Assembly (NCBI RefSeq): GCF_002858715.1
Contig: NZ_PJZH01000004.1
Span: forward strand, 1-64,000
DNA length: 64,000 nucleotides
Source of the DNA: Chimaeribacter coloradensis
GTDB lineage: Bacteria > Pseudomonadota > Gammaproteobacteria > Enterobacterales > Enterobacteriaceae
Reading direction: 5' to 3'
Below are positions 16,299 to 25,038 of the stretch, one piece after another; the first letter of the stretch is position 1, and each line of letters begins with the position of its first letter. A model generated the notes under the pieces. It saw only the letters and a list, made by a program, of their open reading frames with translations. It searched no databases and was not told the DNA's origin. The position numbers and the translations under genes were made by a program.

Positions 16299-18902
16299 TT
16301 AACGGCACTGCGCGGTCAGGGTGACCACGGTGACGGGTTGATCGTTGGCGCGCGGCACCTGATAGGGTGCGCGGCACTGCTGCCCCGCCTCTTTGCCCCA
16401 GCTCAGCGTCAGGGTGCCTTTTTCCGGCAGGCCACTCATGTAGAGCTGGCCCTCTTCGCCGACGATGCCGCTCTGGGCGGCTTTCGCGGCTTTTTCCTGC
16501 GCCAGCGTGGCGGTCGCGCCAAACGGCACGGCTTTGCCATCCGCCTGGGTCAGAGTCATCATCACCCGGTAGCCCACCTGCGTGGTGAACTGCGCCCGCA
16601 CCACGGCACCGCGCGTCGGCACCACGTACTGGATGGGTTCGCTGAGATCCACGTTGTCGCCCAGCGTATCGGTGCGCAGCGAGACTTCGGTCTCCCGGTA
16701 GGGGGTGGCGTAAGGGATAATCGCGTTGCCGAAGTGGTCGAGCGCCACGCCGCTGTTATTGCTGACCTGAGTCCCTGCCGCCCCCGGCGCATTGACCAGA
16801 ATCATCGACTCACTCAGCGGCTGTGACAGCGTCACGCCCTGGCTGTGTACCACCACCCCGCCGCGCAGGCCGTAGTTCAGCTGGTGGCTGTCGCGCGAGT
16901 AGTTGTAGCCGAGATCGACGTCGCCTTTACTGCCCTGATAGCCCAGCGAGGCATTGCCGCTGTTGCCGACGCCGTCTGAGCCGTAGCCCTCCTGCACGCT
17001 CCAGTTCAGGTTGCGCTGCTCCAGCGCGGTGCCGCTGACGCCGACCTGATGGTTGGTGCGCCCGTTGAGATCGCTGGTCATGCGGTAAGAGCTCCAGGCC
17101 CGCCCCAGCGGTACCGAGACGTTAAAAGAGAAGAGGTGATCCGGGTCGTCGTAGTCCGGCGAGAGGGTGTAGCTGTAAGCCATGCCCCAGCTCACCGGGC
17201 CGATGCGGCCGTTATAGCCGCCGCTGACTGAGCGCTGAGTGCCGTCGTCGCCCCAGTAATCCTGTAAATTCATGCTGAAATAAACAGAACCGTAACGCCC
17301 CATCTGCTGGGTGATGTTGCCCTGTAGCTGGCTGCGCTGGTGGTAGCGGGCGTAGTCGCTGTCGGCGTGGTTGCGCACGTCAGTGGCTTCCTGGAAGCTG
17401 TAGAAGCCCTGCGTGGAGTAGCGGTAGCCCAGCAGGCGGAAATCGGTGCCGCTGTCGGCAAAGCTTTTGGCATAGAGGAAGCGGTAGGATTGCCCCTGCT
17501 CATGGCGACCGTCACCCAGATCGCTTTTTGCCTGGGTAATGTCCAGCGAGACGGCACCGATGTCACCCAGGTTGACACCCGCCCCCAGCGCGAGGGCATT
17601 ATAATCTTCAGAGAACAGCGTGCCGCCGTAGGCCGTGATGCCGTGCGGCAGGCCATAAATTGCATGGCCCTGTATAAACTGCGGGTTACCGGAGTCATAG
17701 TTCCCGCCCTGATACTCGCCGCCGCTGACGCTGTATTTCAGGTGCCCTTCACGCTGAAGGATGGAAACGGCGGAAAACGGCTGGATAAAGCGCTGCTCAC
17801 GGCCATCACTCTCTTTGACGGTGACCGTTAAATCACCGCTGCTGGAAGTAGGGTAGAGGTCGGTTATCTCAAACGCGCCGGGCTGCACAAAGGTGCGGTA
17901 AATCACATAGCCGTTCTGCTCAATCACCACTTCTGCATTGGTGCGGGCGATGCCGCGCACCACCGGCGCAAAGCCGCGCTGGCTGTCCGGCAGCATCTCA
18001 TCATCCGAGGTGAGCTGTGCGCCGCGGAACTGCACGCTGTCAAACACATCGGCGGCGGTGTAGGTGTCACCCAGCGTCAGGCTGGCTTTCAGCGGCACAA
18101 TATTCCGGGTGAGGTAGGTGCCGAGGTTGTCGCTGTTGGTCTGCCCGTCGTAGCGGCTCCAGGTGGCATTGTTACGTAACCGCCAGGCCCCGAGGTTAAC
18201 GCCGCTGCGCAGGTTGAGGTAGTAACCGTTGCTGTAACTGCGCCCGCCGCTGCTGTCGTCATGCTCGCGGCCCCACTCATCGGTGTAGCGGTTCTCCCGG
18301 TATTCAGTGTCGGTGCGCCCGTTACTGCCGGTGAAGCTGTAGTCCAGCAGCAGCGCCGGGATGCCCTCATCCCAGCGGCTTTCCGGCACCGTACCGCGCG
18401 CGGTCTGCACCATCGCCGCCTGCGGGAAGCTGAGGATCAGGGTCTGATTGTTGAAATCAAAATGGCTGGCGGCGTGCGGCACCAGCTCGGTAAAAGGCAC
18501 GCAGGCTTCCTCCGGGTACGCCATCACTGCCGGGAAACTCCCGACCCGCACCCCCAGCTCCGCCAGTTGCACCCGGCTCAGGCAGGGCATCAGGGATTCC
18601 CCGGCGGCATGCTGGGCGGCCGTCGCGGCGCTGAATGCCAGCTCGCGCACCTCATGCTTACGCTCATTAACGACAATCTCTACCCGGTAATTCCCCGGCA
18701 GCTGTTTACCGGTGGCGCCTTCATAAATTGACAAGTCAGCCAGCGCGCTGCCGGTGCCGACATCTTCAAGAAAGCGTGGGTTGAACTGCGCGGCCTGCGC
18801 GCCACAGGCACCGGCCACCAGCACCGCCAGGGCCGAACGTATAAAGCGCTGACCAAAGGCCGGGTGTTGAGGCTTCTGCATCCGCTGCATGATGATGGTC
18901 AC
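16299..18902 (-). CDS. Fimbrial outer-membrane usher
   Basis: FimD/PapC-type usher, 867 aa. The signal peptide ends near GAQAAQ and the N-terminal domain begins FNPRFLEDVGTGSALADLSIYEG. The middle part carries the barrel/plug series ending with GFAPVVRGIARTNAEVVIEQNG and FEITDLYPTSSSGDLTVTVKESDG. The C-terminal domain includes GAVVRAQFTTQVGYRVMMTL and ends with a cysteine pair (QQCRAPY and TAQCR). It secretes and orders subunits delivered by the adjacent chaperone. Several start ATGs occur within the first eight codons; 18902 is used. Confidence 0.93.
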   Translation of the reverse strand: MTIIMQRMQKPQHPAFGQRFIRSALAVLVAGACGAQAAQFNPRFLEDVGTGSALADLSIYEGATGKQLPGNYRVEIVVNERKHEVRELAFSAATAAQHAAGESLMPCLSRVQLAELGVRVGSFPAVMAYPEEACVPFTELVPHAASHFDFNNQTLILSFPQAAMVQTARGTVPESRWDEGIPALLLDYSFTGSNGRTDTEYRENRYTDEWGREHDDSSGGRSYSNGYYLNLRSGVNLGAWRLRNNATWSRYDGQTNSDNLGTYLTRNIVPLKASLTLGDTYTAADVFDSVQFRGAQLTSDDEMLPDSQRGFAPVVRGIARTNAEVVIEQNGYVIYRTFVQPGAFEITDLYPTSSSGDLTVTVKESDGREQRFIQPFSAVSILQREGHLKYSVSGGEYQGGNYDSGNPQFIQGHAIYGLPHGITAYGGTLFSEDYNALALGAGVNLGDIGAVSLDITQAKSDLGDGRHEQGQSYRFLYAKSFADSGTDFRLLGYRYSTQGFYSFQEATDVRNHADSDYARYHQRSQLQGNITQQMGRYGSVYFSMNLQDYWGDDGTQRSVSGGYNGRIGPVSWGMAYSYTLSPDYDDPDHLFSFNVSVPLGRAWSSYRMTSDLNGRTNHQVGVSGTALEQRNLNWSVQEGYGSDGVGNSGNASLGYQGSKGDVDLGYNYSRDSHQLNYGLRGGVVVHSQGVTLSQPLSESMILVNAPGAAGTQVSNNSGVALDHFGNAIIPYATPYRETEVSLRTDTLGDNVDLSEPIQYVVPTRGAVVRAQFTTQVGYRVMMTLTQADGKAVPFGATATLAQEKAAKAAQSGIVGEEGQLYMSGLPEKGTLTLSWGKEAGQQCRAPYQVPRANDQPVTVVTLTAQCR

Positions 18903-18928
18903 TCAGGTAAGGAGGGAAAGGGTGTCAT

Positions 18929-19630
18929 TCAGGATTTAACCGGCTGATTCAGGGTGTCGCTTGAGGCCCCGAAATCATTAATCACCGAATAGGTGGCGGT
19001 GGCCGCGCTCTGCATACCGGCCGGGAGCGGCTGGCTAATCTGGCCTTTGGCCGGCACCATCCCGACGCGCCCGGCATCCCGCCCATCAAACGCGAGATGG
19101 CTAAACGAAAGGGTGTAAGGCGTGGGGTTATGGATCACCACCTGATTGCCCTGGCGGGTGAACGTCAGCTGGCGGTAGGCGTCGTTGGCATTGCCCGGCA
19201 GCCCTGCCGGCCGGTAGAAGAGCTTCAGCCGGGTACGCACGGCAATTTGCAGCACATTTTTGTGCTCGCTGGCCTCGGAGGTGGACGGAATCGCCTTCAC
19301 ATTAATCCAGTAAACGGATTCCCGATCCTGCGGCAGCGGTGCGCCGAGGTGCACAATGCGCAGCACGTTGTCTTTCGCGGGATCAAGGCGGAACAGCGGC
19401 GGGGTGATGACAAACGGGGTTTTTTTATTGCCGCTGACGTCCTCTGCCCAGGCCTGGATCAGGAACGCTTCTTTGTCATTGCGGTTACTGACGGTAAGTG
19501 AAGCCTCTTTTTTATCACCCTGATAAATCACGCGCGTGGCACTCATGGCGATACCCCCGGCCGCATAAGCACTTTGCGCCAGGGGGAGCAGGCATAAAAA
19601 AGAGCAGAGGAGTTTTTTGGTCAGTGTCAT
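18929..19630 (-). CDS. Periplasmic fimbrial chaperone
   Basis: PapD/FimC-type chaperone, about 233 aa from the ATG at 19630, which gives a clean signal peptide (MTLTKKLLCS to SAYAAG). The frame is open to 19663 but that start spoils the signal. Family features: SATRVIYQGDKKEASLTVSN with the donor-strand arginine, FVITPPLFRLDP, LRIV, RESVYWINVKAIP, and KLFYRP. It delivers subunits to the usher whose gene starts 26 bp downstream. Confidence 0.9.
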   Translation of the reverse strand: MTLTKKLLCSFLCLLPLAQSAYAAGGIAMSATRVIYQGDKKEASLTVSNRNDKEAFLIQAWAEDVSGNKKTPFVITPPLFRLDPAKDNVLRIVHLGAPLPQDRESVYWINVKAIPSTSEASEHKNVLQIAVRTRLKLFYRPAGLPGNANDAYRQLTFTRQGNQVVIHNPTPYTLSFSHLAFDGRDAGRVGMVPAKGQISQPLPAGMQSAATATYSVINDFGASSDTLNQPVKS

Positions 19631-19652
19631 GGTAGCGCCCGGAAAAGAATAA

Positions 19653-19682
19653 ACGGGCGGCATGAATCATCGTGCTGCCCGT
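19653..19682 (-). terminator. Intercistronic hairpin between major pilin and chaperone
   Basis: Arms ACGGGCGGCA (19653-19662) and TGCTGCCCGT (19673-19682) pair at 9 of 10 positions. In fimbrial operons such a hairpin after the major pilin usually limits read-through or protects the pilin message, giving excess major subunit. Confidence 0.4.
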
Positions 19683-19725
19683 AGGGTATGGCGGCTCACC
19701 TTGAATCAAGGCGCGCCTGAGGTCA

Positions 19726-20247
19726 TCAGTTGTAGGTAACGTTGAAGTCCACCTGGCCGTTGCCGTAACCCGGTGTTGCCCCGCCTTCTTTGCTGACATA
19801 GGCGGCGGAGTAATAGAGCACGGTCTGGCCTGCTTTCAGGGTTTCAGCCGCCGTGGCGGTGCCTACCTTAATATCCGCGCCGGCTTTGTCGAACAGGCCG
19901 ATAGCCACTTTGGTGGCGGCCCCGGCTTCGTTATTGACCAGCAAGCGGCCGTCAGCATCGGCCAGGCCGTCGAACTGCACCTGCACATTTTTCTTGAGGG
20001 AGATATCGCACTCTTCCAGCTTGATCTGGAACGGTTTCGCCGGGGATTTGGAGCCTGGATCTTTTAAGGTCGAGGTTTTTACCTGGCCCAGATTAACTTC
20101 CTGGTTTTGGGAGTCGGCGGAGACCACGCAAGGCGCATCCACAATCTCGCCTTTAAAACGGATGGTGCCGTCACCGTTACCTGCCGCAAAAGCGGATTGG
20201 CTCAGAACCAGTGCCGCAACGGCAGAAACAATAAATCCTTTCTTCAT
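19726..20247 (-). CDS. Major fimbrial subunit (type 1-like pilin)
   Basis: 173 aa, signal peptide ending near SAFAAG. FimA-like features: GTIRFKGEIVDAPCVVSADSQNQEVNLGQV with the first Cys, IKLEECDISLKKNVQVQFDG with the second, a penultimate-tyrosine C-terminus QVDFNVTYN. It is first in the operon and most likely the shaft subunit. AAAGGA occurs upstream of the start (minus strand). Expression is probably controlled in the AT-rich region 20248-20640. Confidence 0.92.
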   Translation of the reverse strand: MKKGFIVSAVAALVLSQSAFAAGNGDGTIRFKGEIVDAPCVVSADSQNQEVNLGQVKTSTLKDPGSKSPAKPFQIKLEECDISLKKNVQVQFDGLADADGRLLVNNEAGAATKVAIGLFDKAGADIKVGTATAAETLKAGQTVLYYSAAYVSKEGGATPGYGNGQVDFNVTYN

Positions 20248-20640
20248 TTTTAAAAATCCTGTGAATAATCAATTCAAAAAAGACGCCCTGTCCCGACGCG
20301 GGAAAGCGTATCTGGAAATCAGGAATGGCATCTTAAGGTGATCATGATGCTTATCAATTTATTGATTATTAAAACTGCGGTAACGATAAATTAAATGTAT
20401 TTAACGCAATGATTTTGTTGCTTTTAATAAGTGTTATTTGTTTGGTGGATCGATGCCCGGTAAATGATCGAAAATTTGTATGAAATAAGCGGCCGGAAAA
20501 AAAGGATTATTAATGGAAACGTATAATGAATTAGTGTTAAATAATTAATGGAGTGTATATGTGTGAATAATCAGGGCAATAGCGAGGGGAAGAGAGCGCT
20601 ATTGATGGATAAGTAAATCGTGATCCATAAGGAAAAGGGT
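20248..20640. other. AT-rich control region upstream of the fimbrial operon
   Basis: No gene seen in about 390 bp. The stretch is far more AT-rich than its surroundings. It contains a 10-bp perfect inverted repeat (AATAATCAAT at 20264-20273, ATTGATTATT at 20361-20370) and a direct repeat GTGAATAATCA (20261-20271 and 20563-20573). Together with the pilin operon this suggests H-NS-type silencing or a switchable promoter, but no recombinase gene is nearby. Confidence 0.5.
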
Positions 20641-21075
20641 GTGGCTGCAGACGACCAGAACTACTGGAACAAAATGGTGCCGGAGCTCACGGTAACTGAC
20701 TTTGCCCGTTCACTGGATTTCTACCAGCGCATCCTCGGCTTTCACCTGAGGGTGCGGCGGGAAGATCCTGATTTCGCCTATTTGTGTCTGGGTGAGGCCC
20801 AGCTGATGCTGGAGGCTTACCACCCTCAGGGCTGGAATGTGGCAGCGCTGGCCCCGCCGCTAGGGCGCGGCATCAATCTGCAAATTGAGGTCGATTCCCT
20901 CACGCCGCTGCTGGACAGTCTGGCCGCCAACCAGATCGGCCTCTACCGGAAGGTGAAAGAGAGCCGCTACCTGATTGGTGAAACAGAAGCATGTCAGCGT
21001 GAGTTCCTGGTGCAGGACCCGGACGGCTATTTGTTAAGGTTCAGTGAGTTTATCGGGGAAGAACCGGCAGGGTAA
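20641..21075 (+). CDS. VOC-fold (glyoxalase/bleomycin-resistance-like) protein
   Basis: About 144 aa from the GTG at 20641, which has AAGGAAAAGG in front; an in-frame GTG at 20620 is an alternative. The pattern VPELTVTDFARSLDFYQRILGFHLR...FAYLCLGEAQLMLEAY, then REFLVQDPDGYLLRFSE, fits the bleomycin-binding subgroup of vicinal-oxygen-chelate proteins. Such proteins bind drugs or act as small metal enzymes; function here unknown. It sits alone between the fimbrial control region and a convergent MFS gene. Confidence 0.82.
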   Translation: MAADDQNYWNKMVPELTVTDFARSLDFYQRILGFHLRVRREDPDFAYLCLGEAQLMLEAYHPQGWNVAALAPPLGRGINLQIEVDSLTPLLDSLAANQIGLYRKVKESRYLIGETEACQREFLVQDPDGYLLRFSEFIGEEPAG

Positions 21076-21080
21076 CAGAC

Positions 21081-21102
21081 CCCGTGGCCGCTGGGCCACG
21101 GG
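21081..21102. terminator. Hairpin between convergent VOC and MFS genes
   Basis: Perfect 9-bp stem CCCGTGGCC (21081-21089) and GGCCACGGG (21094-21102) with a 4-base loop. It lies just after the VOC stop and before the end of the convergent gene, so it can serve both. Confidence 0.55.
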
Positions 21103-21109
21103 CGGGCAT

Positions 21110-22324
21110 TTACGCTTCGGGGGTGAGCACCACATCACGGGTGCGGGTGGCGCGCGCGTCGAGCAGGGAGAGCAGGAAAATCCCCAGGCCCAGCAGCGGC
21201 AGGATGGCACCGTACGTGGCGGTATAGGTCACCGGGTAGCCGTTCGCCACCACGTAAGCACCCACGCTGGCACCCAGGGCGTTGGCGATATTGAACGCCG
21301 AGTGGTTCAGCGTGGCCGCCAGCGTCTGCGCGTTACCGGCCACCTGCATCAGGCGTACCTGCAACGGCGCACAGAGGGCGAGGTTGGTGCCGATGAGGAA
21401 ACTGCCGAGCATCGCGCCAAACAGCGTCGGGGCCAGCAGTGGGAACAGCAGCAGCACCGCAATGCTCCAGAGCAGGACGCAGAAGATCGACAACATCACC
21501 TTTTTGTCTGCCGCCCAGCCCCCGGCCAGGTTGCCCGCCACCATACCCAGCCCGAAAGCGAACAGGATCACCGGCAGCCAGCTGTGGGAGAGGTGCACTG
21601 CGTAGGTCACCACCGGCGAGATGTAGCTGATCACCGAGAACATGCCGCCGAAACCGATCGCTGCAATCCCCAGCGTCAGCCAGATGCGGCGGTCCATCAG
21701 CGCCTTGATCTCTTTCAGCGGCGAACCACCCGGTTCCTGCGCGGTTTTCGGGAAGATCGCCGCAATCAGCGCCACATCCACCAGCGCAATCAGCGCGACG
21801 GTGCCGAACGCCCAGCGCCAGTTAATGTACTCCCCCAGCATCGCCGCCAGCGGGTTACCCAGCAGGGACGCCAGCGTCAGCCCGAGCAGCACATTGCCCA
21901 CCGCCTTGCCGCGCCGGTCTGGTGACACCAGCGAGGCCGCCGCCAGCGCCGCCACCCCCAGAAACGCGCCATGCGGCAAGCCGCTGACGAACCGCGCCAG
22001 CACCAGCGCGTGGTAGCTGGTAGCCAGCACACTGGCGGCGTTGCCGACCAGGAACAGCGCCATAAACAGCATCAGCTGGTGTTTGCGTTGCAGTTGGGTG
22101 GTCAGCAGCGAAAAGAGCGGCGCGCCGATCACCACGCCAATCGCATAAGCGCTGATGAAATGGCTGCCTTGCGCCAGCGTCACGGACATCGACTGACAGA
22201 CTTCGGCCAGCAGCCCCATGATCGAGAACTCACTCATGCCGATGGCAAAACTGCCCAGCGCCAGCGCAAAGATCGCCAACGCGAGGGAGGGCGCAGGCGC
22301 CGGGGTAAAACTGTTTTTTTCCAT
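21110..22324 (-). CDS. MFS transporter, AraJ/DHA1-like
   Basis: Twelve-helix MFS protein, 404 aa. Family features: FAIGMSEFSIMGLLAEV, SAYAIGVVIGAPLFSLLTTQLQRK, VSGLPHGAFLGVAALAAASLV, AFNIANALGASVGAYV. These match the AraJ/arabinose-efflux group of the drug:H+ antiporter-1 family. Monocistronic; its upstream region is the long gap 22325-22853. Substrate unknown. Confidence 0.86.
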   Translation of the reverse strand: MEKNSFTPAPAPSLALAIFALALGSFAIGMSEFSIMGLLAEVCQSMSVTLAQGSHFISAYAIGVVIGAPLFSLLTTQLQRKHQLMLFMALFLVGNAASVLATSYHALVLARFVSGLPHGAFLGVAALAAASLVSPDRRGKAVGNVLLGLTLASLLGNPLAAMLGEYINWRWAFGTVALIALVDVALIAAIFPKTAQEPGGSPLKEIKALMDRRIWLTLGIAAIGFGGMFSVISYISPVVTYAVHLSHSWLPVILFAFGLGMVAGNLAGGWAADKKVMLSIFCVLLWSIAVLLLFPLLAPTLFGAMLGSFLIGTNLALCAPLQVRLMQVAGNAQTLAATLNHSAFNIANALGASVGAYVVANGYPVTYTATYGAILPLLGLGIFLLSLLDARATRTRDVVLTPEA

Positions 22325-22853
22325 GATGAAATACGGCTTCGTTTTGAATCAAATAAGAAGAACGACGGCGGCAGGCACGGCCCGGCGCTGAAGATGAAAG
22401 GAAAAACCGGGGGCTGTTATCACAGTGCGACCACACCGGCGGGCTATTTATTCCCGCTGTTGGCCCCCCACCCCTTGCGGGCCGGGCAGTGTAGTCGCCC
22501 CACCCGGTGACGGCAAGTGGTGATTTGCGTCACATTTTTTTCAGCCATGCGTTATTCCCGGCAGGCATAACCTTATTCCGGTGCTGGTGCACTGCGGCGG
22601 GAAATTGCCCTGTCACGGTGCACAAAAAAGCTTCACAACGCCCTGAAAACTGTGCCGCGCAGCCGGGCGGCTATTTCCCCGGCGAATTCGGCAGGAAATT
22701 TTTTTCCGCTGCGGTTTACGCATTAAAATTTTTTTCACCATTCTGGCATGCAACCTGCAACATCTCTCCCATCAGCGCTAACACCGTTAATTATTAATGG
22801 GTTAGCGAAAGAGTCCGTGCGCCTTTTACCCGGCGACTAACAGGAGGGATGCC
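22325..22853. other. Divergent intergenic region before the catabolic cluster
   Basis: About 530 bp between the MFS gene and the aldehyde dehydrogenase, with no believable gene; the open frame 22507-22797 lacks a ribosome site and family features. It contains several T-rich tracts and the dyad at 22776-22807 listed separately. Promoters for both directions must lie here. Confidence 0.55.
22776..22807. promoter_or_regulatory. Dyad CGCTAAC...GTTAGCG upstream of the catabolic operon
   Basis: Perfect 7-bp arms at 22776-22782 and 22801-22807, with a near-palindromic AT-rich core between them. It is centred about 60 bp upstream of the aldehyde dehydrogenase start, a natural operator position. The Lrp-family regulator at 36111 is a possible partner, by inference only. 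Confidence 0.45.
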
Positions 22854-24323
22854 ATGCTGAGTTTCGACCCTAACAAGGTGGTGCTGCCCGCCGGGCAGTT
22901 TATCAACGGCGTCTATTGTCAGGGCAAGGGCGCGGCGTTTGCCGTGAAACGCCCGTCAGACGGCAAGGTCGCCGGGGAATTGTACGAGGCGGACGCAGCA
23001 CAGGTGGGTGAAGCCGTCACCCTGGCAGACCACGCCGCCAAGGCGAGCGGCTGGGCAAGCTGCCCGCCGCGGGAGCGGGGTGCGGTGCTGCGCCGCTGGG
23101 CAGATCTGATCGCGGCGGACGGCACGCTGGCACAGCTTGAAGCCCTTGTCTCCACCCGCCCGATCGCGGACGTCATCAACCACGAGCTGCCGTTTACCGC
23201 CGAGGCGATCCGGTTCTACGCCGAATGCGCCGACAAATACAGCGGCGACCTGCTGCCGACCCGCGATGCCAGCCTGGGGATGCTGGTGCCGGAGCCGTAT
23301 GGCGTGATCGGTGCCATTACCCCGTGGAATTTCCCGCTGTCGATGGCGTCGTGGAAGTGCGGCCCGGCGCTGGCAGCAGGCAATGCGGTGGTGCTGAAGC
23401 CCTCAGAGCTGACGCCGTATTCCACCCTGCGCATGGCCGAACTGGCCATCCAGGCGGGGCTGCCGGCCGGGGTGCTGAATATCGTGCAGGGCAGCGGCGC
23501 GGTGACCGGCAGCGCGCTGGTGGCGCACCCGCTGGTACGCAAAGTCTCCTTTACCGGCTCGACCCAGACCGGCGCGCGCATCATGAGTGATGCCGCCTTC
23601 AACGGCATGAAACCGGTGACGCTGGAGCTGGGCGGCAAAAGCCCGCAGCTGGTGTTTGATGACGCCGGCGACCCCGATGTGGTCGCTGACCGCATCCTGC
23701 GCGGCTTCACCGCCAACGGCGGGCAGGCGTGCGTGGCGGGCACCCGGCTGATTGTGCAGCGCGGCATAGCCGATGCGCTGATCGAAAAACTGATCGCCCG
23801 CTGCGCCGCCTTCCAGCCCGGTGTCACCTGGGACGAGAGCACCCGTTACTCCCCGCTGATCAATGCGCGGCAGGCGGAAAAAGTCGCCTCGGTGGTACAG
23901 GCGGCCGTGCAGGCGGGCGGGGAGATCCTCACCGGCGGGCAGCGCTTTGCAGGCACCGGCGACGGCTATTTCTGGCAGCCGACCCTGCTGGCGAACGTCA
24001 GCACCGACAGCCCGGCGGTGCAGGAGGAGATTTTTGGCCCGGTGCTCACGGTGCAACGGTTTGATGACGAGGCCGAAGGGCTGGCGCTGGCCGCGCACGC
24101 CACCTATGGCCTCTGCGCCGGGGTGCATACCCTGAGCCTGGCGCGCGCCCTGCGGGCGATGCGCGGCCTCGCCGCCGGCACCGTCTGGATCAACCGTTAC
24201 GGCCGCTCCGGCGACTTCATCATCCCCACCGGCGGCTTCCACGGCTCCGGCATCGGCAAAGATCTGGGGCGGCAGGCGTTCGAGGCCTGTCAGCGCCACA
24301 AAAGTGTGCTGATCGATTTCTGA
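22854..24323 (+). CDS. NAD(P)-dependent aldehyde dehydrogenase
   Basis: 489 aa, full length. Catalytic Cys293 in GGQACVAGTR, general base Glu258 in TLELGGKSP, ITPWNFP (155-161), cofactor-binding KPSE (182-185), FTGS and EEIFGPVL are all present. It oxidises an aldehyde to an acid, probably an amino-aldehyde or semialdehyde released by the flavoenzymes or aminotransferase of this cluster. First gene of the cluster, with CAGGAGGG before the ATG. Substrate unproven. Confidence 0.92.
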   Translation: MLSFDPNKVVLPAGQFINGVYCQGKGAAFAVKRPSDGKVAGELYEADAAQVGEAVTLADHAAKASGWASCPPRERGAVLRRWADLIAADGTLAQLEALVSTRPIADVINHELPFTAEAIRFYAECADKYSGDLLPTRDASLGMLVPEPYGVIGAITPWNFPLSMASWKCGPALAAGNAVVLKPSELTPYSTLRMAELAIQAGLPAGVLNIVQGSGAVTGSALVAHPLVRKVSFTGSTQTGARIMSDAAFNGMKPVTLELGGKSPQLVFDDAGDPDVVADRILRGFTANGGQACVAGTRLIVQRGIADALIEKLIARCAAFQPGVTWDESTRYSPLINARQAEKVASVVQAAVQAGGEILTGGQRFAGTGDGYFWQPTLLANVSTDSPAVQEEIFGPVLTVQRFDDEAEGLALAAHATYGLCAGVHTLSLARALRAMRGLAAGTVWINRYGRSGDFIIPTGGFHGSGIGKDLGRQAFEACQRHKSVLIDF

Positions 24324-24351
24324 TCCCTTTTACCCAACTGCGAGGTACGTC

Positions 24352-25020
24352 ATGGCTCTGTTCAAACCCAAGTACATCACCTTCGACTGCTACGGCACGC
24401 TGATTAACTTTGATATGGCCGGGGCGGCGAAAGCCACCTTTGCCGACCGCGTCAGTGAGGAGGGGATGCCCGCCTTTGTCCGTGATTTTGCCGCCTACCG
24501 CCTGGATGAAGTGCTCGGCGCGTGGAAGCCTTACGATCAGGTGGTCAGCAACGCGCTGCGCCGCACCTGCAACAAGTGGCAGGTGGAATACAGCCCGCGC
24601 GACGGGGACGCGATCTACACCGCCTGCGCCACCTGGGGGCCGCACCTGGATGTGCCCGCCGGGCTGGCGAAAGTGGCGGAAGCCTTCCCGCTGGTGCTGC
24701 TCACCAACTCGATGAATGACCTGATCACCCACCATGTGCCGCGCCTCGGCGCACCGATCCACATGACCATCACCGCCGAAGAGGTCGGGGCCTATAAGCC
24801 GCAGATGAAAGGCTTCGAATACATGCTCGACAAGCTGGGCTGCGGCCCGGACGAGATCCTGCATGTCTCCTCCAGCCTGCGTTATGACCTGATGACCGCC
24901 CACGATCTCGGCATCACCCACAAGGTGTTTGTGTCGCGCGGGCATGAGCCGTCCACGCCTTATTACGGCTACACCGAAATCCGGGATATCGGCGGGCTGC
25001 CCGCCGTGGTCGGCCTGTAA
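24352..25020 (+). CDS. HAD-superfamily hydrolase, haloacid-dehalogenase type II-like
   Basis: 222 aa. Motif I FDCYGTLI with nucleophile Asp12, motif II LLTNSMN, motif III lysine in GAYKPQMKGFEYML and motif IV HVSSSLRYDLMTAHDLG are all visible. This set is that of type II 2-haloacid dehalogenases and their close relatives. Many members in such clusters are phosphatases or have unknown substrates, so dehalogenation is not assured. 28 bp after the aldehyde dehydrogenase. Confidence 0.85.
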   Translation: MALFKPKYITFDCYGTLINFDMAGAAKATFADRVSEEGMPAFVRDFAAYRLDEVLGAWKPYDQVVSNALRRTCNKWQVEYSPRDGDAIYTACATWGPHLDVPAGLAKVAEAFPLVLLTNSMNDLITHHVPRLGAPIHMTITAEEVGAYKPQMKGFEYMLDKLGCGPDEILHVSSSLRYDLMTAHDLGITHKVFVSRGHEPSTPYYGYTEIRDIGGLPAVVGL

Positions 25021-25038
25021 TCCGGCAAAGGAGCGCGC

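Noticed and set aside
22507-22797. Open frame in the gap before the aldehyde dehydrogenase
   Set aside because: No ribosome site, unusual residue use, and the candidate operator lies inside its end.
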